Of a stretch of 64,000 nucleotides of DNA, positions 40,295-53,131 are shown piece by piece (within the stretch, counting starts at the first letter, position 1; each line of letters starts with the position of its first letter). A program made the translations under genes and the position numbers. Under the pieces are notes generated by a model. That model was not told the origin of the DNA. It saw nothing but the letters and a program-made list of their open reading frames with translations, and ran no database searches. Origin of the DNA: Sycobia sp. Sy_11 (lineage: Eukaryota > Arthropoda > Insecta > Hymenoptera > Epichrysomallidae); assembly GCA_018907035.1 (NCBI GenBank), contig JACCIC010000063.1, forward strand, positions 186,001 through 250,000. The letters run 5' to 3'.

Positions 40295-41171
40295 GATGAA
40301 TTCGATCTCGGTGCGGCGTTGAGCTTGTGATTAAGTTAAGAAGACGTCGTGAACAGGAAACAGCAACGAATCGAAATTGAAAAGAATTCTCGGCGACGCG
40401 AATAAAGCGTCCTCTTTCTCGTCCTCTTTCTCGTTCTTCTTCTCGCGTATTAGCCCATTTAGGAAAGGAGCACTGTCTCTGCGGTATTAAATCGATTATA
40501 GATATCGCTCGCTATTTTATCGCGGAAACATTTATCGAACTCTTTCGGTATATTATATATTTCTGTCTTACTTTATATACTTTTATTGAATAGAAAGCGC
40601 GGCTGCAATTTTCTACATTAATATTAATGCATGATTCTAATAAAATTACCTCTTTAAATTCTGTTTCAAAATACAGATTTTAAATACTCCAGCCAAGACT
40701 AGGATTTAGGTTAAAAACTGTACTCTAGAAATATCGAGTGCTCATAATTCACAGAAATTTTATTTATACTACACATTTTGAAACTGTGGAATTTTTGCAG
40801 TACTTCTGCAAGTCAAAGGGACTTTTACTTTCGTTCGATTTTCAATATTATTATTCGCAATAAATTTGCCTGTCTGCCATGAAATATACGTATAGTCCGG
40901 TCGCGCCACGATTTTTCGAGGTTTATAGTGTACCATTAATAACGTTGCAATTTCCTCCCTACATTATCAGTGGCAGTGGGGGAATGCAGCATTGCCAAGC
41001 TATAAAGGTGTTAAAAAAATAATTCAGATCAGTTTATAGCATATAAATCATTCCATAATTACGATTATTTCCATGCTTTATACAGATATAGCATCGGCCA
41101 ATAAATCGCAACGACAACGATTAATTGCAAATTAATATATGTAATAAACTGAATAAGCAAGAAAGAATTCT

Positions 41172-41178
<7 letters not shown>

Positions 41179-41202
<24 letters not shown>
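41179..41202 (+). repeat. Poly(A) run of 24, possible retroposon tail
   Basis: Pure A24 with AATAAA about 35 bases upstream (near 41144). It resembles a genomic copy of a polyadenylated tail, but no recognisable body or clear flanking duplication was found. Confidence 0.5.
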
Positions 41203-43529
41203 TCTATCTATAGATACACCAATTAATTAACACCGAGCGCCCGCGCTCGAGTCTCGCTGGCCGCCTCCAATTGCAAAATCCGTCGCCGTCTATACACACA
41301 CGAAAGCTCCCGTACGTAAGTTTTCGCGGGAAAATCTCGCAATCGAGCCTCGTGACTTTTCCCGTCCGACGGCGCGCTTCGCCGCGCGCATACAAAATCG
41401 CTCGCCAAGGGTCTCGCGCGCGTATTATTATATATGCATATAATAATTGGCGAGTCATGGATCATTTCTCGATCGTTTCCACGCATACTTACCGTTACGG
41501 CCCTGCCACTCGCGGGATTATACACGTGTATGCGCATATCAGTGCCTCCGTTCGCGCGTAACTTGTCCGGATCTGTGTACGAAATAGATAAATAATAGAA
41601 AATCAATACCCGCCCGATACCCGTATTTATCCGTCCTGAGAATGTCAAGGGGGGAGGGGGAGAGAGAGCGAGTTTTGCACCCGCAGCCGTTCATTTGCAT
41701 CGGGCTTACACCGAGAAAGGAACCGGTACTCTCTTCCCATTCGTTGCATAATATAAGTATATTTGAAATTGGTATCCGACGAGGACAAAGCCACCGTTTC
41801 GATATACGTTCGCGAGGCGATATATTGCGCTTTTCGACGTCTCCGCGCACGAGCGCCGTGGGAACCGCGATCGGTATCGAGAAACTCTATGTGTTTTTTC
41901 TATAAGCGGCGAGCCGTGCGCGGATTCATTTTTTTCCCTTTGTCCTTATTCATTTTTTTATTATTATTATTTTTTGGTTCTTGATTCGGCCAAAGGATAT
42001 TTGAGCTTGATTCGGTAAACGCCAAGTGGGACAAATAAAATTACCGGGCGTAGAATTTCACTATGTGGTTGCCCAATCGAGGAGAGTGCGCGGACAGAAA
42101 GGCGGTTTCGTCGGACGGCCGATATCCTGAACGATGAATAATCACTCTACAGACTTAGGTAGGCGAGAAGGCGTTTTAAGTTTTACTGGAGCACGCGCGG
42201 TGAACGAGGCCTGCAAATTAATTGGCAAATTAGAGTAATTCTCTTCGTATATCTGTATAAAATATTTATTCCCAGTGAATCTTCCAAAATATTGTTCGGT
42301 AAGAGCCGAAATAAAAAGATTTCATTCGTATCTTCCACATGACGAGTGAAAAAAATCGAATGAAATCTATTCCTAAAGCTAAAAATCCGACTAACCGAGC
42401 ACCGTTCCATTTTATTATTATCCATTTAGGACGATCGCGTAAATTGTACAGAGCGAACAAAGAATTTTTTGTACTTCTTTAAAATATAACGTTTAGTGCC
42501 CAGCAGAAATTACAGCGTCCCGAATTTAAATACCGTTTTCTTCGCGAAAAATGCCTCGCTAAAGGTAGGATTTTCAGGTTACATAAATTCAACGTGGCAT
42601 GCATATATATACGTACATATGATGCAAGTAAAACTGCAAAGTATCTTAGCTATGGAATATATCGAAGCTCAATTACAACCCTCCAAGAAATTTACGATTA
42701 TATTGTTGGCGTAATTTTATAGTTTTATAAACTCATAAAAAGATAGACGAAATAAGGTGTATATAGAGTTTTTTACACGTCTATCTGCATGCGTTATCCA
42801 AGAGTGCAGTATTATAATTTTCGCAAAGATGCAGTAAGATTAAGTGATATAGATATTAACTGTGAGAAATCGATTTTACTTAACTGTATATTTATGCGTA
42901 TATTTTATGCAAAAGGTTTACATTTTTCTTTATTTTGTAATACCAATTATAGTTGCACGATGTAATCGCAATTAATCGTAGAGGTTAATCGTGCCGTTTT
43001 CCATTAAAAGAATACCGATACCTGTATTTCAGTTCTATGACAACCTCTCAATCTCAGCGCCCCTTTTAAGTACAGTACATCTAGCTACTATTTCTCAGTT
43101 AACAGGCGTCTGCAATTTCACCAGCTTATCAGCATATCAGCAATTGGAAATTTGACGCGGAACAAAAGATGGAGGAAAAAAATTACTATCTACCCTCCAA
43201 CAATTGGTTTGCGAATAACAGAATATCCCTCGTAAAAATCATTATCAATTTATCTTTGAAAAATTCCACCGTACCGTTGTAAATTCGACCATTACGCATC
43301 TCCTGGATAATCAAAATAATTCAAAACGTCTTTGCATCCCTCAAAGACTATGTATAAGCAAATCCGCATCGGGTAATATATACATCGAGCCTCGCATTAT
43401 ATCGCAACTTGAAAACTAAAATATCATGTAATCCGAAATAAATAGCCCGCTCTGGCAGTTCACCGAGAGCGCCTTCGCCCTTTGTAAGGCCGCCGCCGAC
43501 TATACTCTTCTATTTCCATTTCTTCCTCT

Positions 43530-43554
43530 TTCTCTCTCTCTCTCTCTATCTCTC
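43530..43554. repeat. (CT)n microsatellite
   Basis: CT run with one TATC interruption. Confidence 0.88.
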
Positions 43555-43682
43555 GAAATTACCGGTCGCGGGTACAGCGCGCGTCCCCCGAGCGCAATAG
43601 CCGCGCGCGCGCATCGAAATCTCCGCGCACTTCGCGCGCGCGTTTCCGCCCCATCGCGTTCGAGCGTCGCGCTGCATCTTAT

Positions 43683-43716
43683 ACACACACACACACACAC
43701 ACACGCGCGCGCGCGC
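43683..43716. repeat. Alternating (AC)11-(GC)6 microsatellite
   Basis: CA array joined to a CG array, strictly alternating purine-pyrimidine. Confidence 0.95.
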
Positions 43717-46300
43717 ATATCTATATTATATAGAAAAGCTAAATCGGCACGCGTATGCCCCCCGGAGAAGACGTCTCGGAAATCGGCGTTCGGCGAGTTA
43801 GATGTGCGCGTGTGTGCGTGTATATAAGTACGCAAGGCCGGGGGGTGATAATAAGGACGAGAGAAGGCCGAGGGGGAGAGAGGGAGAGAGAGGAAGACCC
43901 TGGAAGCAACCTCCCCTCTTACATACAAGACAGTACAATACAGTACAAGGCGCTCTCGATATAGATATACATGCACGCGCGCAGCGCTCGCCCGTTGTTC
44001 TCTCGTGTAATCGCGCGCGCGCGCGCGCCACTTAGCCGGAACTCGATCGGAGAGCGATGAATCGAGGCGCCTCCCCACCCCCGGCTCCTCGGGCGTACCA
44101 AGTCGGAGCGAATATTGATATATAGGCGGTGTATCTCTATACATACGCGGAAGATGGAGGGCGGGGGACGGGGAGCCCCGTCGCCGAGTCGAATCGCGGA
44201 GCGCGGTATTGTATACGCGTGCATGCACACGATGGCTGGCGCTCCGCGCATTTCGCAACGAGCCTCGGGAGAATATAAAACACATACACGTGCCCGCGGC
44301 TATAGCCCCGTTCGGATTATGGAGATATAGCCGTAGAAATCGGTGGCCAGGATTGCCCGCCGACCCGCCGACGCGCCTATTTTCCTTTTTAATTTTTACA
44401 TTCTCGATGCGCCCCAAGCCCGTGGCTTTACACTTTGTCCTTACAGACGCGTCTATATTAAGAGTTAGCGGATCGTCGTTGCGCAATCGTTGGCGGATCG
44501 GCAGTGCGCTCGCCGCCATCCCCCTTTACCGCCGAGCGGCAGTGGTGTCTAGTTCTGCCTGTCCCCTTTCCTCTTTTTCACTTTCGTTCCGTTAGACCCG
44601 CGGGGGCAGAATTAAATTCTCTCTCTCTCCCCCCCGATCCGTCCGGGGAGAATTATTGTCGGCGCATGGCGAGCCGTGGGACCTCGGGCGGCATTTTCTC
44701 TCTCCCTCTCTCTCCCTCTCTCACCCTATTTATATGTAAGCCAGCTGTCCACTCGCGGCGGCAGGCGGGGCAGCCCGTAATTCCCCGGCTTCGTTTCACG
44801 GAGAGTTAATAAGTCGAACGGGTTGGCCTGAACGGGTGTACCTTTCCTTTTTTCCACTGCTTTTCTTCTCTGGCTTCGCGCTCGTTTTGCCGCGGCTTTA
44901 TTCGGACGGTTGTTTGTTTAGAAGTCGGCTGCGTAAATTTTTTTAGTAAGGCTACAATAACGTAAGGGAATAAAAGTGGGAAAACAATCGTGTCTTTCGG
45001 CTCTAGGCGCGACTTTGACGAACGTCCAAGTCGCGTCAGTTGCGCATACTTTCTGAATCATATTATCGAAATATACTCTAATGCGGCGTAAATTTGACCA
45101 TCCCTTTTATAACACGTAACTAATTCAACTGCATATGGCGCCGGTGCTCTACCAGTAATGTAAATAATGATCATGAAATATTCGTCGAAAATCACCGAAT
45201 GATCGCCAGTATTATATACCGATTTTTCCCCGAACACATAATTTCGACGCAAGGCTCGCTGACTCCTTTTTACCAACCTCAAAAATCGATTTCGCCAATC
45301 CACGTGCATTTTCCACAACGCCAATCGATGCACCGTAAAACAAAAAAAAAGCAATAAGACAAAAAATCCCTCGCCTTTTGGGCCTCCGTTTCGTGCAATC
45401 GCGCCGGGCGCAACAGAATCGAACTGCGTATAAGCCCCGCCGTTGGTGGCCGCTGGCGGAGACGGCTTTGGGGGGGGGGGGCGAAAGGCCCGGTGCCCCG
45501 CCACACGACGGCTAGCCGAGTTCGCCGGTCAAGGCTCGTCGGCACCTCCCGGTCGTCTCCTCCCGCGGGCCGCGCGATTCGCTCGAGTTATTCGCGCGAT
45601 CGATTAAAGCCCGATGGGAACCGAGTCGCGCGGCGGCGGTGGTCCATGGATCTCGAAGCGTCGTCGGCCAAGGCTGATTCTCGGATTTTCCCGGCTGCTC
45701 CGCGCTCCGTCCCTCTTCTAGAACGGCGCCGGAGAACTCGGCGCGAATCGTGGAACTTCCGTTCCCCGCTCCCGTGGGAAGGGCGCGGTATAGTTCGACG
45801 GAGGACGCTTCATCGCTCCCCGTAATTTTCTCTATTACATATCGGTTTTGAAATCGATACGCGCACCGTGCAGGCGCGGGGAACTCGAGGATAGCCTGGG
45901 ATCGTTGCGGGCGGAAAGCGAGGACTGGCCGCGTTGTCGAGCGAGGTCGCGGAGGGGGGCTGCGAGCGATCGGGATATGTAACACCGAGATCGTTTTTCC
46001 CGGCCGCCGATCGGCCAGGCCGCGCCTCTCGCGCGCCTTTCGCGCGCCTTGCGAAACGGATTGAAAATTCATCGCGCTGTATTAATTCAGGCGCCGAATG
46101 ATCCAAATAGTCGGACCGCTTATTAGCACCCATTACGGGACGATAAAAAAGATCGTCGACTATTGGCTTTTCTTTCCTCCTCTTCCTGCCCCGCCAGCCA
46201 CTTAATTTGGGCAATTAAATGCTATCGAGTCTTTTTTCGTAAGGACACCGAGCGGTAGCGCTCCGGTCTACAGGGAAGATCTTATATTGCGCCGTGCGGT

Positions 46301-47346
46301 GAAAAAGCCAATGTATATAATATAATACCTCGTTATCTGACTTTCGATATTATTAGATGAAAAATGAAGGACAAAAACATTCTTCCGAATAATTAACGAA
46401 GAATACGGGAAACGTGCAATTTCTCATTCTATCAAGAACCGATTATTTTTCTGTCGTATAAATTAATTTGTGTTTTACTATATACCAGTAAATATTACAT
46501 ACTTTATTTCTCTCGAACTTTATGAATCAATAATTTAGTTGCGTGGTTCGTTTAAAAGTCAAATATTTCGTAACAAACGCTTCCTTATCGGAAAAACTGT
46601 TACGTTATAAATTTTCATATTTCGTTAAGTATGCTCTAAGAACGTTATTTAGAAACGTATATGTACGTGTAGCATTAAATTTATCCTTGCGTTTAAAAAC
46701 CATTCCAAAACTTCAAGTAGAATTTCAGAAATGACACCTATCAATAAAATGAACAATGTACAAAATAGAAATTACGATTCTTCCAAAAAATAATTAGTAC
46801 AGGACAAATTTCGCTACGGTATGTCTTGAAGTTCCCAGACATTCGCTGCTTAATCGATTCCAACGTCCAGTCGTTACGCTGCGCATCCTTTTCCCCGAAT
46901 ATTCCCCTCGTAATTCAGAATCTAACGTGGCCGTTCTATGAATTTAGTTTTGGAGGAGCAAAGTTGATGTGAGATAAAAGAGAAAAATGCGCGTCTCGCT
47001 TCCGAAAGCGACGATACATTCCCCGGACGTCTGATTAACGAACAGACGGTGTAGAACGGGTATTTCGAGTGCACCGACGTACGCTTTGACAGTGCGCGTC
47101 GTTTCAACGTTATTTAATTTATTAAATTTTATAAAAATTTGCAGTACAGTCTAACGAATATCAACTTAAATTCTAATCTATCGTTTCTGCTGTAGTTTTG
47201 ATCAAAACGTAGAAGACCTGTTAAATTGTTCAAACTATTTCTTGAACTGTATACTATAAGAGTAAATTAAAAAACTAATTATTTCAGGGATATTTGATGA
47301 TTTGACTGATTTCTTGTTGGTTTTAAGTGTAAAAGAAAAACTAAAT
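46301..47346. other. AT-rich non-coding DNA
   Basis: No exon, RNA gene or repeat array seen up to the SINE insertion. Confidence 0.45.
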
Positions 47347-47360
47347 ACCTGAAGTATTTT
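47347..47360. repeat. Target-site duplication, left copy
   Basis: ACCTGAAGTATTTT, identical to 47566-47579, flanks the SINE. Confidence 0.82.
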
Positions 47361-47565
47361 TTTTATGCTATTTAACGTCGCTCTATTTATGCTTCCAAAT
47401 ACCGGTGCTAATCAGCGACGGAGGTCTACGATGCGCTTCTAAAGAAAGCAGATGTAAATTATTACAGCTGTGCTTGTATCTATCGACCGAGACCGGGATT
47501 TGAACTTGGATTACCAAGTTACTTTAGTCCTTCGCTCTAGCGATCGAGCCATTGTGGGTCTCAAA
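47361..47565 (-). mobile_element. tRNA-derived SINE insertion, about 205 bp
   Basis: On the minus strand the 5' end (47565-47484) is a tRNA-like head. TGGCTCGATCGCTAGAGCG (about 47551-47533) matches a Pol III A box, and GTTCAAATCCC (about 47505-47494) matches a B box. The acceptor arm pairs only partly (GACC with GGTC), so this is a tRNA-related sequence and not a functional tRNA. About 110 bases of unrelated body follow, ending in an A-rich tail (T-run at 47357-47364 on the + strand). The exact 14-bp duplication on both sides marks a retrotransposed insertion. SINEs move with the enzymes of a partner LINE; none is present here. The SINE family is not one I recognise. Confidence 0.78.
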
Positions 47566-47579
47566 ACCTGAAGTATTTT
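47566..47579. repeat. Target-site duplication, right copy
   Basis: ACCTGAAGTATTTT, identical to the left copy at 47347-47360; an exact duplication implies a fairly recent insertion. Confidence 0.82.
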
Positions 47580-48290
47580 AATTGCTTGGAGGGTATCCAA
47601 TGATTACGAATGATTTCATACGATTTTAAATTAATTTAATATGTCTTCGAATATATCAAACATTATTTCATATATTCTTTGGTACTGAAGATAATAATTA
47701 TTGACAACGAATTATAATGATTTCATGAAAATCCGTTAGCAAGGATCCAACAAAAAGTAAAAGTAAATAACATAAATAATTGAAGTTCAATTTCAAGATT
47801 TAGCAACCAATACGAAAAATATTCAATAAATAAATTTTTAATACACCTGTTCCGACTGAGTAAAATTAGTTTAGTGTCTAGTACAACGAGAAAATCTGAG
47901 AAAAAAAGTATACGTCATATTATAAACAGAATAATGGAGGATAAACTATCTTCTCAACTTGTCAAGCGATTCATGCATTCTTCGTCTTCGAGCAGAATAG
48001 CTCGAAGCGTTTCCTAACATTTTATCGAGTAATCATTTGAATTTCAGGGATACCCCACGTGCTCTATGTGGGTAATCTAGCCGGGAATAAATATTCCGGG
48101 GCGAAGATCGCCTACTTCGTGGAATCCAAAAATTTCCACGAGGCGGCGTAACCGAGGGTTCTTTCTTATTCTCAGCTCCTGCCCGCGGCTTTCTCTGCTA
48201 TAAAACTCATCCATGCGCGATTCGAAATATTGCGAATTATTGTGCATTTCCGGCTGCCCGAGTATCTCGCCATATGTATACATCTGTATG

Positions 48291-48374
<84 letters not shown>

Positions 48375-48460
48375 TTGGCGCGTCGATCAAACTACGAGTG
48401 CATTTATAGATTCCCGATGCACTTTCCTCGTGGCCGATATGCTCATTCACGATTCATCGG
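47580..48460. other. AT-rich non-coding DNA
   Basis: No exon recognised. Ends at a TA-CA-TA compound microsatellite. Confidence 0.45.
48297..48371. repeat. Compound microsatellite (TA)17-(CA)7-(TA)13
   Basis: TA array to 48330, CA array 48331-48344, TA array to 48371. Confidence 0.96.
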
Positions 48461-48479
48461 GCGAGCTCGTGTAAATAAA

Positions 48480-48674
48480 TTATGGCGTCCATCGCCGCGC
48501 CCGCAACGCACTGTCGCTACCGGAAGCTTTTTCCCCGATTCTCTTTCCACACACACACACATATATAGATTCATAACGGAAGAAAATGTCTCTTCCCCTC
48601 TTTCCCCCATTATCGGCTGACAGGCCACGAGGGCACTCTTCTTTTTCTTCTTTCTATTGGCCACTCTCTTGCCC

Positions 48675-48710
<36 letters not shown>

Positions 48711-48960
48711 CACTTCTCTCGCATAGTTTCGCGCACGCGCCCTCGTTTCGGGATTTCGCGATGAATTAATGAGTTTCGCGATATTGCTCGTGCGCGCGGC
48801 GTCGACGGCGTCGGCGGCGTTGGCGGCGACTCGACTCTCGCCGGGCAGACGGATAAATGGGTAAAGAGATTTTCCGTTCGATCGAGCATGGAGGACAGCG
48901 AATTAGTTTTCAATTTTTCCCGGTCGCGGTCGGCGCGGCGCGCGGGATTGATTGTTTTCT
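48480..48960. other. CpG-rich patch
   Basis: CpG-rich, with a CT array and a GGCGGCGTTGG-type repeat near 48800-48830. No supported exon. Confidence 0.35.
48678..48706. repeat. (CT)14 microsatellite
   Basis: CT run inside a CpG-rich patch. Confidence 0.93.
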
Positions 48961-49776
48961 ATGTAATCTCGCTGATACGTATTTGTGGATTTGTGTGCGT
49001 GTGTATCATCTGTCAATATCTATAACGTTTCTATTAATCGTGCCGTCCTCTGACCTTGTATATAATTGGAAATTAAATATTGATGGCCTTGATTTTTATC
49101 CGCTATCGGTAGATTATATCGCAGTAAAAATTCACTAATTTTCTGCTGACTTTTCTTTTATATTCGCAATTCTTCATCGCTATAGTTGCGATTGAAATGT
49201 TCAAACGATTTCTGAAAACGCTTGTTCGAAAGAAGAAACAAAGCAATGAATTTTTAACCAATTTTAACCAATTGGTTAGATCCTTTTTAAAAACATTAAT
49301 CCATTCTATTATTAATTATTCTGATCTGACGTATTTTAGATTACCAAGTCGATTGAATTGCTGAAAATATTTAATATTCGAGATTTATGCCTAATACGTT
49401 AAATGCGAAATTCATGTAGAGCTTTTTTTAATAATATATGCATCTAGTTCGATTCTTTTACTTCAAAGAATAATTGAACAAACTGATGTAATAAAAAACT
49501 TAATTCAAATAATAAAAAGCGAAATGGAAAATGAACTATATCAAAAAGTGTATAGTCGACACATTTAGTAAATGAGAAAATATTAAACATGGGAAGTATT
49601 CCTTTTATAAAATAACGTTAATTTCTAATATTATTCTCAATCTAATCATATAGAATTTTTATTATTTATTTAAAATGAAAATCTGCGAATACGTTTATCG
49701 ATGCTAAATCGAACGTAAAAATATATTAGCCCATTAAACATTGTTTATGGATAGAAGATCTTTTATTAAGTATATA

Positions 49777-49780
<4 letters not shown>

Positions 49781-49824
<44 letters not shown>
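49781..49824. repeat. (TA)22 microsatellite
   Basis: Uninterrupted TA run. Confidence 0.95.
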
Positions 49825-49828
<4 letters not shown>

Positions 49829-51224
49829 TGATCGATGCTGTTATTGTTTAACAAATTATCGATAACGCAGTTCAGAGCCTCCTGCTCGCTGTTTTCTCAA
49901 TCTGTATATCTATCCAAGTTTATATCATTGTTCTAATATCAAAAGTGGGCGTTCTACAACTTTTCTCGAGCGCGCCCATTCATTTTATTTACTCGACATC
50001 ACGGAGCGTTCGCATTTCCCGCCTATCGTTGTGTAGTGTGCATATATGTGTGCAAAAATCTCAAAGAACGGGGGAGGGAAGAAAAAATAGTTAACCTCAA
50101 TGGGAACGCGTGCGGTAAATGCCCCGGTGTAAATTATGAAAAAGTATTTTATGTGTGTATATATACATACATATAAAGGTCGGAGACGGTACGCCGCGGG
50201 CGCGCGGTTACAAAACTGACGGAGACCTGAAAAATATTGTCGCAGCTATTACGTCGACGTATGGGCCTGGCCCGATCGAGGCGCGTGTGTCGAGGCTCCT
50301 TCACGCGCGCGCGAAGCGAGCTAATGCAGCAAAATCTCCAACAATTGCAATAGAGTTGTATGTATATGGGCCGCCCATTTCATAGGCAGATCACTGGACG
50401 CTGGATGATGCCCATCCGGAATTTACCGAGTATTGACGTTATATATAGACGTTGAATCGAGCCGTGACTGCGCGCTGCCGTACGGTTGATTAAAAGCATT
50501 GCTTTAATTTTTTTTCTTAAACTTATCGATTAGCGAAATTTAATCCCTATAGAAAAGCGACCTTAATATCAGATTATGCTCTTGGCGATTCATTATCGGA
50601 ATTACGGATTTTTTCTTAGTATACATTGAAGTTGAAAGATTAACGAATGAAAGATTAACGAATGAAATTTTGTTTTACGAGCACGAGTCGTACATAAATT
50701 ATTTCACGAAACTCATTTTACGCTAAAGGAATTTCCTTTATTCTAAATAGATCCCGAGTAATATTTTCGGATACCTCTGTTATATTAACTTCAGATTTCG
50801 CAAAATTTAAAAAATGTATTTCGATATTATGAGTTATATATATGTACGTAAGTACTGAACAAGTCAGAATTTTCTCGCTGTCTAAATGTATTCGGTTGCT
50901 TGTATGTAAAATCTGGGGCGTCGTTGGCTGCAACGATTTTTTTTTCAGTATACTTTAAAGAGTAATAAAATAAAAATTATTCAGACAAAAAAATGCTGGG
51001 CTTATATTTTAAGGTTGCAATAAAATTTTAAAAGAGAAAAATTTATTTTTTAGTACGAAAAAGGTATTAAAAAATTTATGATTTCGTAATTTTTTCTATA
51101 GAAAAAAATATCTTGTAGAAAACGTGATTTCTTTTTTTTTTGGTTTTAAGAAAATGCATTAGACTGACAAGGTAATTGAACATGATGAAAAAAAATTCAA
51201 TTGAAATTCAAATATTTTATAATG

Positions 51225-51227
<3 letters not shown>

Positions 51228-51265
<38 letters not shown>
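51228..51265. repeat. (TA)19 microsatellite
   Basis: Uninterrupted TA run, followed by TTCATATTCATATT. Confidence 0.95.
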
Positions 51266-51268
<3 letters not shown>

Positions 51269-51665
51269 TATTCATATTTTAATTTAAATTAGTTGCTAGA
51301 TTTTCACAAAAGTTAATAAATTATTACTAGATTCAATGTTGATGTTCTTGAAACTAAATCACAAAATTCCGCTGAACGGCATTTTAATGAATAATTTCAT
51401 TTGCATAATACTCCACAGATTTACTCCAATATATATATATATAGAAAGATAGTTTTATAAATGCTCTGTCAGCCACGAACATTAATATTTCATAGGGATT
51501 TATCTTACTGAATTGCCGCCGTGTCCTCGAATTATACTGCCCATTGTATGTATAGTCGCACGTATTAATACCCGCGTTAAATTAGCTCGATTCGTTGATG
51601 TACAATCGTTAATTACACATCGCATTAAACTATATTTCGTTTTATGTGTAATAAAGCTGGGTAAA

Positions 51666-51668
51666 GCA

Positions 51669-51703
<35 letters not shown>

Positions 51704-51721
51704 ACACACACACATGCGCGC
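51666..51721. repeat. (CA)8-(CG)7-(CA)7 strictly alternating tract
   Basis: About 56 bases of unbroken purine-pyrimidine alternation starting GCATGC and ending ATGCGCGC. Confidence 0.95.
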
Positions 51722-52740
51722 TTCAAAATTACGCAGGGGATTAAGTAGCGAATGACTTTTTTCATTTACGTATGAATAAGCGAACTGAATAACGAGATAA
51801 GGAACGTATTGAGATGAGGATTGAGATTAAAGAATAGCCGAAGCATTTGGAGCCGTATTGTGTTGGGGTCCCAATGGAATCTACCTAAATTTCTTTACTT
51901 GATATGTAACGTGAAAAGACAAACAAGAATATAATTACATTCATCCTTTTTTATATGTTATTCAATTACAGTATAATGAATGATATACTAATCAAACATT
52001 CTCTTTGTCACTGATAGTTTCACTCGATATTATACTTTTTCGTAATTTTACGTTCATTTTCATTATTACGAATAAATTTCGTTGAAATCAAAATTGACTA
52101 CGTAATGCGTGAAAATTTTTTATTTTTTGGTACTATGACGGGAAAATAAATGGTTTCGGAAGTAAAGACCATCCTTTTGCAGATCGGTCTCCGATATAAA
52201 CGAACGATAGTAAATGAAAACGGAAATCAATTCGGAAAAGAAATTTGACTGCTACATTGCAACCGTCAACAAATCATATTTGACAACGGACCCGTAAGCG
52301 TTCACGGATCCTCTCGTACCGCAGCTGTTCCGTCATCGATAATTGAAAAAATTGACCGTTACTCTCCTTTCTTTTTAATATCACTTTGAAACTAAACGAG
52401 CGGACTACATTCTATTACAATATGAAATGACCCGGTGGACTCATTCGGAAAAACTCGCTCGAGTTTCTGTACGAGAGGCAGGCTTAGTCATTAGAAAAAA
52501 AAATAATTAATTGATTGATCGATATAAATCTTTGATTCGAGTTCATGCTATATCCAACCATGAAAAGAAAAAAGTCGAATCCCACCGAAATTTCTCAACG
52601 TATCAACTGTAATCATAATTTTCTACGTATAGAGGAGCCTGCATTCCGCTTGTCCGGCATAGTGGGCAATAATTATAAACTTCATATATACGCATGGCAT
52701 GGAACACTATTTGGACCGTTTGTACCATCTTAATCGGCCA

Positions 52741-53090
52741 TCGGCTCTTCGCTGCTTACCCTTAAAGCATCACACTTTTTCCACGTACCGGCTTCCCGAA
52801 CGCGGCGGCCTGCCCATCGCACGAACAAATCGTCCGACACACGAGCACACTCGCAAAGGCACCATCGTTCGAACCATTGAACCTCTCTCCAAACCAAGCG
52901 TGACAGGAACAATAGCCGGGTGAAAGATATACTCAAGCCGGCGGATAAAAAGAAAAGCGCGCGCGCTTCCGCTCTAAAAATGAGCGAAAACTCTCGTTCT
53001 CGCGGGATATCCCACGCTCCACATCTCTTACATTATGCTTTTTTGCATCTTCTACGCATGTGATGTACTCGCACCTGATTTCCATAACCG

Positions 53091-53131
<41 letters not shown>

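Larger units (their letters stand above)
32261..43430. other. Non-coding DNA with many microsatellites
   Basis: About 11 kb without a recognisable exon. Composition switches between AT-rich and moderately CpG-rich (33.6-34.2, 35.1-35.5, 36.5-36.8, 37.7-38.6 and 41.2-42.1 kb). Simple repeats are listed separately. Open frames that cross TA runs encode only YIYIYI-type artefacts. Confidence 0.45.
43431..46300. other. Extended CpG-rich region
   Basis: The longest CpG-rich region (nearly 3 kb, with a less GC-rich middle at 44.8-45.3 kb). It contains CT, CA/CG, polypurine (43855-43905) and G10 (45470-45480) tracts. The long minus-strand frame at 43500-44519 has no recognisable domain and spans the CT, CA/CG and polypurine repeats, so I call it non-coding. 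A promoter region or regulatory island is possible. Confidence 0.4.
48961..52740. other. AT-rich non-coding DNA
   Basis: AT-rich, with TA arrays, a perfect 14-bp palindrome TAACCAATTGGTTA (49265-49278), a 15-bp unit repeated twice in tandem at 50633-50662 (TGAAAGATTAACGAA) and the alternating CA/CG tract at 51666-51721. No exon recognised. Confidence 0.45.

Noticed and set aside
43500..44519. 339-residue open frame on the minus strand
   Set aside because: It crosses CT, CA/CG and polypurine repeats, is dominated by Arg/Ala/Cys-Val runs, has no domain motif and lies in a CpG-rich patch where stop codons are rare by composition.
45410..45440. Minus-strand GCAGTTCGATTCTG resembling a tRNA B box
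   Set aside because: No A box or paired acceptor arm upstream.
45058..46214. Minus-strand frames of 134-186 residues
   Set aside because: No recognisable domain, several overlapping frames on both strands, CpG-rich composition.
46243..46270. A-box-like GAGCGGTAGCGCTCCGGTCT
   Set aside because: No B box in the following 60-80 bases and no cloverleaf, so it is not called a tRNA or SINE.
52310..52478. GTACGAGAGG in both orientations, resembling the sarcin-ricin loop of large rRNA
   Set aside because: The match covers only about 10-11 bases and the flanks do not match rRNA; treated as a chance short inverted repeat.
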